Source: Dactylis glomerata
Taxonomy: Eukaryota; Streptophyta; Magnoliopsida; Poales; Poaceae
Direction of reading: 5' to 3'
Length of the DNA: 64,000 bases
Assembly (NCBI GenBank): GCA_007115705.1
Contig: QXEO01001034.1
Span: 3,766,212 to 3,830,211, forward strand
Shown here: positions 10,548 to 21,260 of the stretch, piece by piece
How the letters are laid out: every line of letters begins with the position of its first letter
Position numbering within the stretch: the first letter of the stretch is position 1
Notes under the pieces: model-generated
Databases searched by the model: none
Told to the model about the DNA's origin: nothing
Seen by the model: only the letters and a program-made list of their open reading frames with translations
Translations under genes and position numbers: made by a program

Positions 10548-12421
10548 TCACTCGTCCACGTCATCGAAGTCCTCATCAGCATAATCTCCGCCATCACCCT
10601 CGTCATCTCCAGCATCTTCATCCTCATCATCAAAGTCCTCCTCAGCCTCAAAGTCCTCCTCAGCCTCTGCACGAGCACCTCCTGCGGGAGCATCTGGAGC
10701 ATCAAAGAGATGCTTCTGCATATCCACCCAGTTGTAGCGATCGGTGTTCCAAGCATTATAGGCCACAGGAGCAGTAGGAGTGGGATCGGCGGTCTGAGCA
10801 CCACTGAGACGGTGAAGGATAAGCTGCTGAGTGTCCTGGATGCTCTTCCTCTCGACATAGGCCTGGTAGTTCTCACGGTGGATCTCTACCTTCATGCACA
10901 GAACATTCCGCTCAAACCAGCTGAGCTTCCTCACCTCCCTAGACACAACAGATGCAGCAGCCCTTTGTTCACGAGCAGTAGCACTAGTCCTCGCATCAGC
11001 CATGAAAGTGTCAGGATATGCAGCTGAAGGAGCAGATTTCGCCTTTCTCTTGATATACATCTTCTTGACCTTGTGCTCCACACAGTCATCATGAATATCA
11101 TAGTCTCCAAGGACATGCTTAATGAGAAGCATGATGAAAGGAGCATATGGCACAGTGTTCCTCTGAATAATAGCATCCTTGATCTCATAGAAGATGAAGT
11201 CCATCACATCAAGGGTAAAGTCCTCAGCAGGGTCAGTCGACGTGGCACACTCATGAGCAAAAGCAAGCAGATCAACCAGAGAGGTGCGAATGGCATCATT
11301 GTTGCCACCACTAGGAGCAATGTTCTCCCTGAAAATGCGGACCAGCTGATCATAAAGCGGATGTAGGCCATTGATGAAGCCCACAACACCTGTGGAGTCA
11401 TAGAGGTCATGGAGCTTGTCCTTGTCAGGCTTGTTCCCCGGGTTGTGAATACGCCGACCCACTGGGGTCTCTCCATTGTACGCATACCCCAAGAGAGAGG
11501 CAAACGTAGGAAAGTCCGATGTGCACTCATGTTCGCCGGTCATCCACTTCATAGACTTCTGAGCATTGGGCAAAATCACCAGAGTAGCATAGAACTGCTT
11601 GATAAGACCGGGATTGTAGTCGCACTGAATGTTGGCTAATCCCATCAAACCCAACTTCTCAATCACAGAGAGTGCTTCATCAAAGTAAGACTTGCTGCGG
11701 AGGTGATCAAAGTCAATCGGATGCATTGGACGGCAAGGATTCTTGAAAGGCTCATAAATATCACGAAAAATCCCCCACTGCTCCTCATTCCAGAAACCCC
11801 TATCTTCAATGTCTTCATCTCTTGCAGTAGCATACCAATTGTTCCTCCGCACAAGAATGTACTCGGCCTCTGGCATCTTCTTGTAGTCAGGACGAGGTTC
11901 TTTGCCTTTGCGGCGACGGGCACGAGCTTTGGCAACCTTGGCAGCTTTCTCCTGCTCAGCCTTCCTAGCAGCATCCCTCTGTGCCCGCCGGATAGCAATC
12001 TCATCCAGAAGAACTCCTTCCTCATTCCGAACAAGCCGACGCTTGCGCTTCGGCATACTCGGACCACCTGTGAAAGAGAGATGAAGGAGAGCATGGGGAT
12101 AAGCGTATGCACACGAGTATCGGAAAAGATCAAAGAACCATGTAGTATGAATAAACAACCTTCACCAAAACAGCAAATTGAGAGCAGCAACAACAAAAAA
12201 ATGACAGATATCTTCCCAGGCCGGATTATCCGGCCAAGGGGGGGCGGATAATCCGGCCCCCTCAAAAAAAATTCTACGTGTTGCTGCAGCCTACAATTTG
12301 ATAGATCGGGAAGAAAGTACCATACAACATGATTCAGGAAAACAACACCTAGAGAGCAAAATCACCAAGAACAAGAAGGGGTAAAGACACATCCAATGAG
12401 AAGAGCAATACCCGCATCCAT
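10548..12421 (-). CDS. Sirevirus env-like additional protein, spliced
   Basis: Proposed two-exon gene: exon 1 codons at 12421-12412 (first AUG of the predicted transcript), an intron of 344 bases (12411-12068) with a GT donor and a pyrimidine-rich CAG acceptor, and exon 2 at 12067-10548. The joined frame is open for 509 residues. The protein starts with a basic segment (PKRKRRL and further Lys/Arg to about residue 70). A central part resembles the putative plant transposon protein domain found in grass retroelements (around FYATLVI and KWMTGEHE). It ends in a strongly acidic Glu/Asp tail. No convincing membrane segment is seen, so env-like describes only its position after pol. An unspliced start at 12056 (502 residues) is the alternative. 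The function is unknown; a nucleic-acid or nuclear role would fit the basic N-terminus. Confidence 0.7.
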
Positions 12422-12595
12422 TGCGAAATCCGCTTGGTGAATGCCTTCCGGGGGAGAAGGAGAGCAACCTCCGAAGAAATCAGGCCAAACGGTTGGCCGG
12501 AGCTCCGGCGGCGGCGATGGGAAGGAGGCGGCGGCGGCAGGGATCACCTGGAAGGGGTGGGGAGGGAACTGCCCTAGGGCAGCCCGACCCGCCCC

Positions 12596-12695
12596 CTTAT
12601 ATACCCAGGGTCACTACGGCCGGATTATCCGGCCAGGAAGGGGCGGATAATCCGGCCCCCCGGATATTCCGGCCCAGAGATGGCGGATATTCCGG
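12596..12695 (-). promoter_or_regulatory. Internal promoter of the env-like gene
   Basis: On the minus strand TATATAAG (12603-12596) is preceded by four CCGG palindromes (near 12620, 12643, 12660 and 12682) starting 16 bp upstream. This copies the order seen in the LTR, where the TATA box at 9551 is preceded by ten such palindromes. A start site about 25-30 bp downstream, near 12570, would give a leader whose first AUG is 12421, the predicted env-like start. Two further palindromes (12219 and 12244) lie in the intron. Promoter activity is inferred, not shown. Confidence 0.6.
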
Positions 12696-13212
12696 CCTGG
12701 AGCCAGCAAACTGGCCAACTCGAATTTTTCAAAAACAGATGTTGTTTTGATGAAAAATTTGAACTCGTGTGCATAGATAGATGTCTTGAGAGAGGATGGC
12801 TTAGGTGAGAGAGCAAACACGGAGTGGTTCTCGGCACTTAACATTGCAAGAGCAAATCGGCTAAAAATCCAATGCAAGTGCCTTCCCATCCAAAAAAAAA
12901 TAAGAAAAAACATCGGGAGAGAACCTCAAATAAGATATGCAATGAATCAACTCTTCGCAAAGAAGAGGTCGGTGGCCGAAGCCACCATGTTTGAGTGTTA
13001 TGGCATTGGACCGCGAAGATGTATCTTGAGTCCATAACCACTACTCATCATTGAAGCTCAAAAATCATAAAATGATATTAAGAGAATGATATGATTACTA
13101 TCGGCATTATGGGGGGAGGGATAGCCCAATTAATTAGGACCGCACTCCCCCTATCTCCATGCCCACACCTAAACCAAGCAAGCATTGAAATATAGGTGTA
13201 TTTGCAAGATGT
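12696..13212. other. Non-coding spacer between pol and the env-like promoter
   Basis: No coding frame of note. On the minus strand the segment just after the pol stop contains AGGGGGAGTGCGG (near 13140-13152), another polypurine-like run, as expected near the 3' end of a copia pol region. Nothing else is recognisable. Confidence 0.4.
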
Positions 13213-16200
13213 TCAAGCCACACTCCTTGAATCGATGATATTTAGCTCATTCCTCAAATATCCAAATCTTGCTTCATCAAGAGGCTTCGTGAATATATCG
13301 GCAAGTTGATCCTTGGTGCTCACATAAGCAAGCTCAATATCACCACGGGCAACATGATCCCTAATGAAATGATTCCGGATCTCAATATGCTTGGTTCTTG
13401 AATGTTGCACCGGATTATAGGCGATCTTGATAGCACTTTCATTGTCACATAAAAGAGGCACTTTGTCACAATTGACACCGTATTCCTTCAAAGTTTGCCT
13501 CATCCATAACAATTGAGTGCATCCACTTGCGGCGGCAATGTATTCGGCTTCGGCGGTGGAGAGAGATATACAATTTTGCTTCTTAGAAGACCAACACACC
13601 AAAGACCTACCAAGAAATTGGCAAGCTCCGGAGGTTGATTTCCTATCATCCTTGTCACCGGCCCAATCCGAATCCGTGAAGCCACAAAGAGAGAAATCCG
13701 AGCCTTTGGGATACCAAAGACCATAAGTTGGGGTATGAACCAAATATCGAAAGATTCTCTTAACCGCCATAAGGTGGCTTTCTTTAGGAGCGGCTTGATA
13801 CCTTGCACACACACCTACACTCAACACAATATCGGGTCTAGATGCGCAAAGGTAAAGCAAAGAACCGATCATAGAACGGTATACCTTTTGATCCACATCT
13901 TTACCATTGGGATCAAGTTCAAGATGACATTTTGTGGCCATTGGTGTTGCGGCTCCATTAAGTTCCTTCATCTTGAACCTCTTGAGCATGTCTTGGACAT
14001 ATTTAGCTTGATAGATGAAAGTCCCTTCTTTCAATTGCTTGATTTCAAAACCAAGAAAGAACTTCATTTCGCCCATCATAGACATCTCGAACCTATCGGT
14101 CATAAGCTTTGAAAATTCATCATTAAAAGCTTTGTTAGTAGAGCCAAAGATAATATCATCAACATATAGTTGGCATATGAAAAGCTCCCCATTGACCCTC
14201 TTAGTAAAAAGAGTAGGATCGATTTGCCCAACTTCAAACCCACGGTCTACCAACAACTCCCTAAGGTGCTCATACCACGCACGTGGGGCTTGTTTAAGGC
14301 CATAGAGTGCCTTATGGAGTTTGTAGACATGGTTAGGGAAGTTGAGATCCTCAAACCCCGGGGGTTGCTTAACATACACTTCCTCTTTTAATGGACCATT
14401 AAGAAATGCACTCTTAACATCCATTTGTTGCAACTTAAAATTATGATGAGTGGCATATGCAAGAAGGATACGGATGGACTCAAGACGAGCCACGGGAGCA
14501 TAAGTTTCTCCAAAGTCAATGCCTTCAACTTGAGAGAAACCTTGAGCAACCAATCTTGCCTTGTTCCTCACAACAATTCCATGCTCATCTTGCTTGTTCT
14601 TGAATATCCACTTTGTGCCAATCACATTGCGGCACTCCTTTGGCTTCTCTACTAACACCCAAACATTATTGCGCTTGAAGTTGTTGAGTTCTTCATGCAT
14701 AGCATCCAACCAATCCGGATCTTCAAGAGCTTCAAATACTTTCTTGGGTTCAACCATGGAGATATAAGCATGATGAGAGCTAAATTGTGCCAATTGACGC
14801 CGGGTTGACACTTTGCTTCTTAAATCTCCAATAACCCTCTCAAGGGTATGACCTTTAAGTTCCAAGTCTCTTTCAACTCTTTTCTTGCGATGGGCTTCGA
14901 TCTCCTCATTAGACCTTGAAGGAGATACTTGATCATCTTGATCATTTTGGTCCCCGTCTTGACCATCAAATTGACCTTGATCATCATTGTCTTCATGAGT
15001 AGGTTGATCTTGGTCATGTGAAGAATTGGGGGCGGTTGAGATAACCGGAGAGGATGGAGGTGCCCCTTCTTCTTCATGAAGGTCCTTGACTTGTTCTTCG
15101 GTTGGTGCATTAGTTGCTTCCTTGGGAGAGGCTTGTTGAGCTTGTGAAGATGAAGGCTCCACTTGAGTAGAGCATAGTCCTTCCCGGTCGGCCACAAGGT
15201 GTCCCTCAATGGGGCGGAAAAATCCCACGCCCATTCTTCCTATGGCTTCTCGAGGTATTTCATCATCTACATCACAAGAAACAACATCTCGCCCCCCTTG
15301 GGAGCCGTCATTCTCTTCGAATACCACACTACAAGATTCTTCAACACGCCCGGTGGACTTGTTGAAGACTCGATAAGTGTGAGACTCGGCACCATACCCA
15401 ACAAAAATACCTTCTATTGCTTTTGGATCAAATTTACCTAAACGAACTCCTTTTCTTTTAAAGAAACACTTACACCCGAAAACCCGGTAGTAGGAGATGT
15501 TGGGCTTGCTTCCGGTGAGTATTTCATATGGAGTCTTGTTTAGGCCTTTGCGGAGGAAGAGCCGGTTTGAAGAATGACAAGCCGTAGAGATAGCTTCGGC
15601 CCAAAAGTTGTATGGAGACTTAAATTCCGCCAACATGGACCTAGCCATATCCATAAGAGTCCGGTTCTTCCTTTCGGCTACACCATTTTGTTGAGGGGTA
15701 TATGCAGCGGAATATTGATGACGAATCCCCTCATCACTAAGAAATCCATTTAAGGTGTAGTTCTTGAACTCCGAGCCATTGTCACTTCTTATTGCCAAAA
15801 TAATTTGACCATGTTGACGTTCAACTTCCTTGGCAAAGTCGATGACGGTTTGTTGAGTCTCACTCTTATGCTTGAAGAAGTAAACCCAAGTATATCTTGA
15901 ATAGTCATCAACAATCACCAAACAATATTTCTTCCCACCAAGACTTGCATGAGAGGGAGGACCAAAAAGATCCACATGAAGGAGCTCCAAGATCCTCTTG
16001 GAAGAAATGATAGTCTTGCTTGGGTGGGGAGAATCATGCATTTTTCCTAGAACGCAAGCCCTGCAAACACGATCTTTGGCAAAAGAAACATTCTCTTTTA
16101 GTCTGAGTATGTGGCCACCCTTGTGAAGGCTTTGCAAAGTTCTCATATTGACATGGGATAAACGGCGATGCCAAAGCCAACCCACATCGGCCTTTCCAAA

Positions 16201-16593
16201 TAAACACATTGCACTTGTAGTGGTTTTCCCCGAAAAGTCCACCACATACAAGTTATTTTCAATGTGTCCAACGAAAGCGACCTTTAGAGACTTGCTCCAC
16301 AAGAGTACCACAATGTCATTATCAATGAAGACGGCAAAGCCCATCTTACCAAGTGCACGAACTGAAAGTAAATTATAACCAAGGGTCTCAACAAGCATGA
16401 CGTCCACAAGGGAAATATCCGGTGCGACCACCACCTTGCCAAGACCCAATACCTCGGATTGTGACATGTCTCCATAAGTGACGGTTATATGATTGTCATT
16501 AGGCCTCAACTCCGTCATAATCTCCTTGCTTCCGGTCATATGACTTGTGCATCCACTATCAAGCACCCATTTCGATCCACCGGAAGCATAGTC
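13213..16593 (-). CDS. Sirevirus pol polyprotein
   Basis: An uninterrupted frame of about 1,120 residues encodes every copia pol domain in order. The aspartic protease has DSGCTSHMTG near the start. Integrase has a His-His-Cys-Cys zinc finger (HRRLSHVN to CRACVLGK), then LLHVDLFGP, SDNGSEF and QQNGVAERKNR, giving the D,D,E triad. A low-complexity Gln/Asp-rich linker (about residues 470-590) follows. Reverse transcriptase shows GTKWIFKNK, QMDVKSAFLNG and the catalytic YVDDIIFG. RNase H has FTDSDWAGD, STAEAEYIA and LLCDNESAI. All catalytic residues I can see are present, so the protein could still be active. The frame opens right after a TAG at 16591-16593 and is not in frame with gag, so a separate AUG (16566), a shift or an indel has to explain its expression. 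Confidence 0.93.
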   Translation of the reverse strand, partial: DYASGGSKWVLDSGCTSHMTGSKEIMTELRPNDNHITVTYGDMSQSEVLGLGKVVVAPDISLVDVMLVETLGYNLLSVRALGKMGFAVFIDNDIVVLLWSKSLKVAFVGHIENNLYVVDFSGKTTTSAMCLFGKADVGWLWHRRLSHVNMRTLQSLHKGGHILRLKENVSFAKDRVCRACVLGKMHDSPHPSKTIISSKRILELLHVDLFGPPSHASLGGKKYCLVIVDDYSRYTWVYFFKHKSETQQTVIDFAKEVERQHGQIILAIRSDNGSEFKNYTLNGFLSDEGIRHQYSAAYTPQQNGVAERKNRTLMDMARSMLAEFKSPYNFWAEAISTACHSSNRLFLRKGLNKTPYEILTGSKPNISYYRVFGCKCFFKRKGVRLGKFDPKAIEGIFVGYGAESHTYRVFNKSTGRVEESCSVVFEENDGSQGGRDVVSCDVDDEIPREAIGRMGVGFFRPIEGHLVADREGLCSTQVEPSSSQAQQASPKEATNAPTEEQVKDLHEEEGAPPSSPVISTAPNSSHDQDQPTHEDNDDQGQFDGQDGDQNDQDDQVSPSRSNEEIEAHRKKRVERDLELKGHTLERVIGDLRSKVSTRRQLAQFSSHHAYISMVEPKKVFEALEDPDWLDAMHEELNNFKRNNVWVLVEKPKECRNVIGTKWIFKNKQDEHGIVVRNKARLVAQGFSQVEGIDFGETYAPVARLESIRILLAYATHHNFKLQQMDVKSAFLNGPLKEEVYVKQPPGFEDLNFPNHVYKLHKALYGLKQAPRAWYEHLRELLVDRGFEVGQIDPTLFTKRVNGELFICQLYVDDIIFGSTNKAFNDEFSKLMTDRFEMSMMGEMKFFLGFEIKQLKEGTFIYQAKYVQDMLKRFKMKELNGAATPMATKCHLELDPNGKDVDQKVYRSMIGSLLYLCASRPDIVLSVGVCARYQAAPKESHLMAVKRIFRYLVHTPTYGLWYPKGSDFSLCGFTDSDWAGDKDDRKSTSGACQFLGRSLVCWSSKKQNCISLSTAEAEYIAAASGCTQLLWMRQTLKEYGVNCDKVPLLCDNESAIKIAYNPVQHSRTKHIEIRNHFIRDHVARGDIELAYVSTKDQLADIFTKPLDEARFGYLRNELNIIDSRSVA

Positions 16594-16603
16594 CTACAAG
16601 AGA

Positions 16604-19075
16604 TCATTGCTTGGTTTTAGGTCCCCATTTTTCAATGGGTCCTCTTTTGTTAGCAACAAGGGTCTTTGGAACCCAAATAGACCAAGCAATATAACCATCA
16701 TTTGGACCAACATATTTTGCATAAACATCACCATAATAATCACGGAATAAAACATAGTGAGGGTTAGCAATTCCCGCATGATCATCATGAGTGGCTTTGC
16801 CACCCACAATAGGATCCTTCTTTGCTTGAGCGGGCTTGGACTTCTTTTTCTTGTTGTTCTTCTTCTTCTTCTTTGAGACATAGCCAATCCCCGTTTTATC
16901 ACCGAATGCCTTTTGCTTACTCAAAAGGTCATTCAAGTTTTTCTCACCTATGGGAATGGAGGACTTGGCAAGCTCATCTTTCAACCTAGCATTTTCTTCA
17001 ATGACATTTGCATGATCACAAGTAGAAGTAGAAGAACTAGGCACATTATTCTTAGTCAATTGAATTTGAAGTTGTTCATGTGACTTGGTAAGAATAGAGT
17101 GTTCACTTTTCAAGACCTTGTGAGCCTTGTCAAGATCTTCTAAATCCTTAACAAGTATATCATGACCAACACCAAATTCAACCTTTTCCTTTTTAAGCAT
17201 TTTTACTCTAGCACGAGCATGATCTCGCTCTTTAATGAGTTTGGAAACAACTTCATTATTAGCTTCCTCAATGGAGTCGAGCTTCTCTTCAAGAGTTGCT
17301 CGTTCCTCTTGCTCTTCTTCAAGAGACTCGGTTAGTGAGGCAATATCTTGAGCATATTCTCTTTCAAGCCTCATTTGTTCATCTAGTTTTTCAAGAGTTT
17401 TACCATATTGGCTCAATAGACGTTCAAAGTGAATCTTGTGAACGCCATCTACACTAGACACATAGTCATCAAAAGCAATAATTTCTTCCTTTACTCTAAG
17501 ACTAGCAAGATCATTCAAGGAAGCATCATTTGTCTTAGAGGAAGAGAAAGATGTGGGTGATACCTCGGAAGACTTGGCCATAAGGCATTTGACGTTCTTG
17601 AGAAGAGAGTCCTCATTGGGGGATTCAAAGAGTGATGTGGAGGAAGTGGAGGTGGTTGCCATTGCGGCCATCTCACTAGTTGTGGTTTCTTCTTCATCAC
17701 TCTCACTTGCGGAGTACTCTTCTTGAGTCAAGAACACAAACTTTGGTTGCTTCCTCTTTGGTCCACCCTTCTTCACAAAAGACTTCTTGGATGGTGACTT
17801 GGTCTTGTTCTTGAGTATGAGCTTTCCACCATGGTCTTCTCTCTTCTCATAAGGGCACTCGGCAACGAAGTGAAATCTATCATTGCAATTGTAGCAAGTC
17901 CTCACCCTTTGACCATTGTTGTCATTCCTTTGATAGCCACTTGACTTGCTTCTTCTTTGATTGTCTTCTTTAGCCTTGTGTGGATCAACCCAAAAGGTTT
18001 TTCTGTAGAAGGCCATGTGCTCATTGTACTCATGCCTTATGTCCTCGGGACACATCTCTAGCCTTGCTTCAATACTTGCTTGAAGAGGAACCTCTTTCTC
18101 AACCACACTTGCTTTCAATGCAAGATTGGAGCTTCTTTGCATCCCTATGGCACGAGCACGAGCATCTTCCGCATTTTGTGCGGAAACCTTGTAGGCTTGA
18201 ATTTCTTGCATCACTTGATTGGAGGTCATCTCATTGAAGTTGTGCTTTCCTTGAACACTCTTTATATCCGCGGGCTCATATGGAGTGAGAGCAAGAATTT
18301 ACTTCATCTTGATCCACTCATCATCAATATGGTGAGCACCGAGGTTCTTGAAGGTGGTAGCAATGGTCTTGAGTCTTCTATACATTTCTTGATGGTCCTC
18401 ACCATCCATCATGAAGAAACCCTCCGCTTGATTTGAGAAGGCAATATATCTTGTTTTCTTCATGCTCTCATTGCCAACAAAGACATCGGAGAGCGCTTGC
18501 CAAGCTTCTTTGGCGGTGAAGAAGTGTTGGATGTGAGGCAAGTCCTTGGATCCCACGGCGACTTGAATCATGTGAAGAGCGGTAGCATTGAGTTGGCTAT
18601 CGACCGTCTCTCTTCTTGTCATGTTGTGGGGATCCACGGCCTTGAATCCTTCCTCAACGATCCTCCAAAGCTCGATGCAAGAACTGCGCATATGAGAGAT
18701 CATTTGATATTGCCATTGACCAAAATTTAATGCATCAAGCTTAGGTGGATCTCCTCTATGGTTAATATGAGGATGAGGAACCGGCGGGTCGGGTGAATAC
18801 CAATGAGGGAATTCACCTTTCCCGTCGCCCTTAGAGGAAGACTTAGCATCGCCATTTTTATCGGCACCCTCCTCTTCTATCCCCACATTCTCCACTTGTG
18901 GAGTAGCGGGTTTTTCCGGAGGTGGAGGAGCATTAGCATTTTTAGCTTGCAAGAGTTGCGCTATCATTTCACGCAGCTCATTTACTTGAGTTGTCATGGA
19001 AGCCATGGATGATTCCAAAGATTTGAACTCACCCATGGAAACTTGACCCGAGCCCTCACTCGGAGAGGTGTCCAT
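16604..19075 (-). pseudogene. Sirevirus gag with one in-frame stop
   Basis: The frame runs 824 codons from the AUG at 19075 to TGA at 16604 and carries one internal TAA at 18299-18301, after WIKMK. The N-terminal 258 residues hold the copia gag (UBN2-like) core around LDALNFGQWQYQM and AWQALSDVF. After the stop the same frame continues with a zinc knuckle C-x2-C-x4-H-x4-C (CYNCNDRFHFVAEC), then a long predicted coiled coil rich in Glu and Lys, and a Lys-rich C-terminus. Gag packages the RNA in cytoplasmic particles. The stop would remove the zinc knuckle, so this copy probably needs gag from a related element unless readthrough occurs. The long coiled-coil extension is usual for Sirevirus gag. 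Confidence 0.88.
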
Positions 19076-19107
19076 ACTCTTAGGCGGTTAAGCCCGAATA
19101 AAGAGCC

Positions 19108-19124
19108 GAGGCTCTGATACCAAT
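19108..19124 (-). promoter_or_regulatory. Primer-binding site (initiator-Met tRNA)
   Basis: On the minus strand ATTGGTATCAGAGCCTC follows the 5' LTR directly. It matches the 3' end of plant initiator methionine tRNA (TGGTATCAGAGC), the standard primer of copia elements, and fixes the element's orientation. Confidence 0.9.
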
Positions 19125-20296
19125 TGAACGGATCGTATGGGCACCTAGAGGGGGGGTGAATAGGTGCTACTCAAATTTTAGTTGTTTTTCAATTTAGGCT
19201 TGACACAAAGGTAAATTCTCTAGATATGCAACTAAGGTGAATTTACCTATATGTCAACTAGCAAGCTAAGCAAGATACAAGTAGTAAAGGTAATAAAGGA
19301 TAGAGGTAACCAAGAGTGGAGCACACGGAGACACGGATGTAATTCCCGTAGTTCCTTCCTTTTTAGGGGAAGTACGTCTACGTTGGAGGGGTGTGGTTGC
19401 CACACAGGCCTAACCAACGCCACAAAGGCTCACCCTATTCTCCGGTGCAAGCTTCCGCCACAAAGGCCTAGCTCACTTTCCACTAAGGGATTCCTCAAGG
19501 CGGAACCGGCCTTTACAAAACTTGGGGCACAACTCCACAACTGAATTGGAGGCTCCCAAGCACCACAAAGATCTCAATCAACAAGTATCAAGATTTCAAT
19601 CACACAAACAAGGTCAAGGGACACAAGGGAACCCAAGACCAAAGGGCCCTCTAGCAAATGAGAGGGGAAATCAAATCGCTTTGGTGAGGATGTAGATCAA
19701 GGCCTTCTCCTTCGATTCTCCAAAGATCAACGACTTTGGTGGGTTGAGGGAGGAGATCTTGCTAATTTGGTGGCTCCAAAATGGGGTCTTTTCTTCACAG
19801 CTCGAGCAGCTTGAGGTTGAAGAAGGGGAGGGGTATATATATAGCCCCTCCCAAAATGTAGCCGTTGCTGACTTGGAGGGGCGGATAATCCGGCCAAAGT
19901 TGGGCCGGATAATCCGGCTGGCCGGATAATCCGGCCCCTGGCCGGAATATCCGCCCCCCCTACCTGGGTGACGCCGCGCCAGGTCCTTAGCAGAATTTCA
20001 GCCACCCCCGGGGGAGGGCGGATTATCCGGCCAAGTCTGGGGCGGAATATCCGGCTGGCCGGATTATCCGGCCCCTGTCCGGAATATCCGGCCCCCCTAT
20101 CTGGGTGACGCCGCGATAAGTCCTTAGCCATTTTTCGGCCAGCCCAGAGGGGGCGGATTATCCGGCCACCCCTGGCCGGATTATCCGGCCTGGCATTTCT
20201 TCAAATGAAAAACCTGCAAATCTTAGCACACAATTATTATCACTAATGTTGTTATCTAACACACAAAATCTGAGGGAAACAAAGTTTGCACTTTCA
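19125..20296 (-). repeat. Sirevirus 5' LTR
   Basis: This 1,172-bp copy drives the element on the minus strand. The TATA box lies near 19835 in a hairpin-capable context, with GGGAGGGG before and CCCCTCCC after the TA run. The palindrome array is at about 19883-20190. Its near-identity to 8839-10011 dates the insertion. Confidence 0.95.
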
Positions 20297-20465
20297 GAGA
20301 AGTGCTGCCTCCTTCTATGATATTAGGTTTGTTGATGAAGAAGGCTCTACCCATCAAATCGATGAAGTTCTACCGGTTCATGATACTTCTCCTTCGTGTT
20401 ATCATATTTCTACTATCGCATCCGGTGGGTTCTCCTATGGGGGGCCGGGTCAATGTGGTGTTTGA

Positions 20466-21260
20466 AAGCCAAACGAACATGGGTGTTGCAGATCGCTCCA
20501 ATGTAATGTTTCTTAATAGTTAATAATAAATAGGTTTCGACAAGAAATTGTGATTTATGATTTTTTTTCAAGGTGGTGTGTTGCTGGCGTTCACTTTGAA
20601 TCTTACCACATAGTTTTTTTTTCATTGTTTCCGAAAAAAGAAAATTGTGCACTCACACATACCTAACTGATTATTATAGCCGGTTTTAGTAGGAAGGCCT
20701 ATGTCTGTTGTGCCATCTGACTAGAAGCGATATACTCTAATAATACATGTTTCTCACAAACGGTACTGAAACTGATTCAGATACTTAGGCTCTGAATTTG
20801 TTTTGACAACATAACCGAAAATCTAGGATATGTTTTGACTCACAATCGGGTTCACTGGCGGATCTAGGAGTGTACAGGGTGGTTCATGGACCACCTTGAG
20901 ATTTCTAAATAGGCTATATATCATAGAAAATATATTTACGAAAGTTATATCATAGATCGTCTATGTTAACTAGAGGGGGTGAATAGGTAATGTTTGATGA
21001 TCTTAATGAAAGTTGGCAATTTAAACTATATTTGCTAGTTGCCTAAAACACTCTACACTTGCAATTCTACTAGTACAAAGATAAAATACGGAAAAGCCCC
21101 ACTACAGAAGTTTTGGAAGAAAGTAAAGGAGCAAGGTAAATGGATCTCAAATATAAAGATGTATCCCGAGGTTCGGATAGATGGCGATAATCTATGTCCT
21201 CATTGAAGAAGGCTAGGAAACAACTTCCAAGTGACACCAAATCCCCACTAATATAATCCA
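20466..21260. other. Neprosin downstream region with transposon remnants
   Basis: The first 200 bp are the probable 3' untranslated region of the neprosin gene. CACTGGCGGATCTAGG near 20850 resembles the end of a hAT MITE. CTAGAGGGGGTGAATAGG near 20970 resembles the start of the Sirevirus LTR and is followed by diverged LTR-like sequence to about 21260. These are weak matches made by eye. Confidence 0.35.

Larger units (their letters stand above)
8839..20296 (-). mobile_element. Complete Ty1/copia Sirevirus
   Basis: An 11,458-bp LTR retrotransposon bounded by TGAACGG and CTTTCA ends, inside a perfect 5-bp duplication GAGAA (8834-8838 and 20297-20301). Transcription is on the minus strand: 5' LTR 19125-20296, initiator-Met tRNA primer-binding site, gag with a zinc knuckle, pol in the copia order protease-integrase-RT-RNase H, an extra env-like gene, a polypurine tract, and 3' LTR 8839-10011. 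The extra ORF after pol and the CCGG palindromes in the LTR point to the Sirevirus (Maximus/SIRE) lineage. By eye the LTRs differ by two substitutions and two short length changes. At the commonly assumed 1.3e-8 substitutions per site per year this gives well under 0.1 million years. Confidence 0.93.
5244..20465 (+). pseudogene. Neprosin-domain (DUF239) secreted protein gene, split by a Sirevirus
   Basis: Six exons can be traced: 5244-5333, 5449-5541, 5647-5826, 7496-7549, 8278-8424 and 8649-8838 continued at 20302-20465. All introns are GT-AG and phase 0. Without the insertion the product would be 305 residues. Exon 1 encodes a hydrophobic signal peptide (MEKSSQQIALCFVLIL). Family hallmarks are visible: CYN..CPG in exon 5, GDWQVYYG and VGYFPKSLF in exon 6, the MGSGFFPG block, and a terminal GGPGQCGV. 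Neprosins are secreted glutamic prolyl endopeptidases or their relatives. Most of the usual N-terminal activation peptide is missing, so the encoded protein is short for the family. An 11.46-kb retrotransposon interrupts exon 6 between GAGAA duplications; apart from that the frame is open, so the loss is very recent. Transcripts would end in or run through the LTR and lack the last 54 residues. Confidence 0.85.

Noticed and set aside
10548..12421. Calling the extra Sirevirus protein a true envelope glycoprotein
   Set aside because: No signal peptide, transmembrane segment or cleavage pattern is visible. The basic start and acidic end argue against it, so env-like is used for position only.
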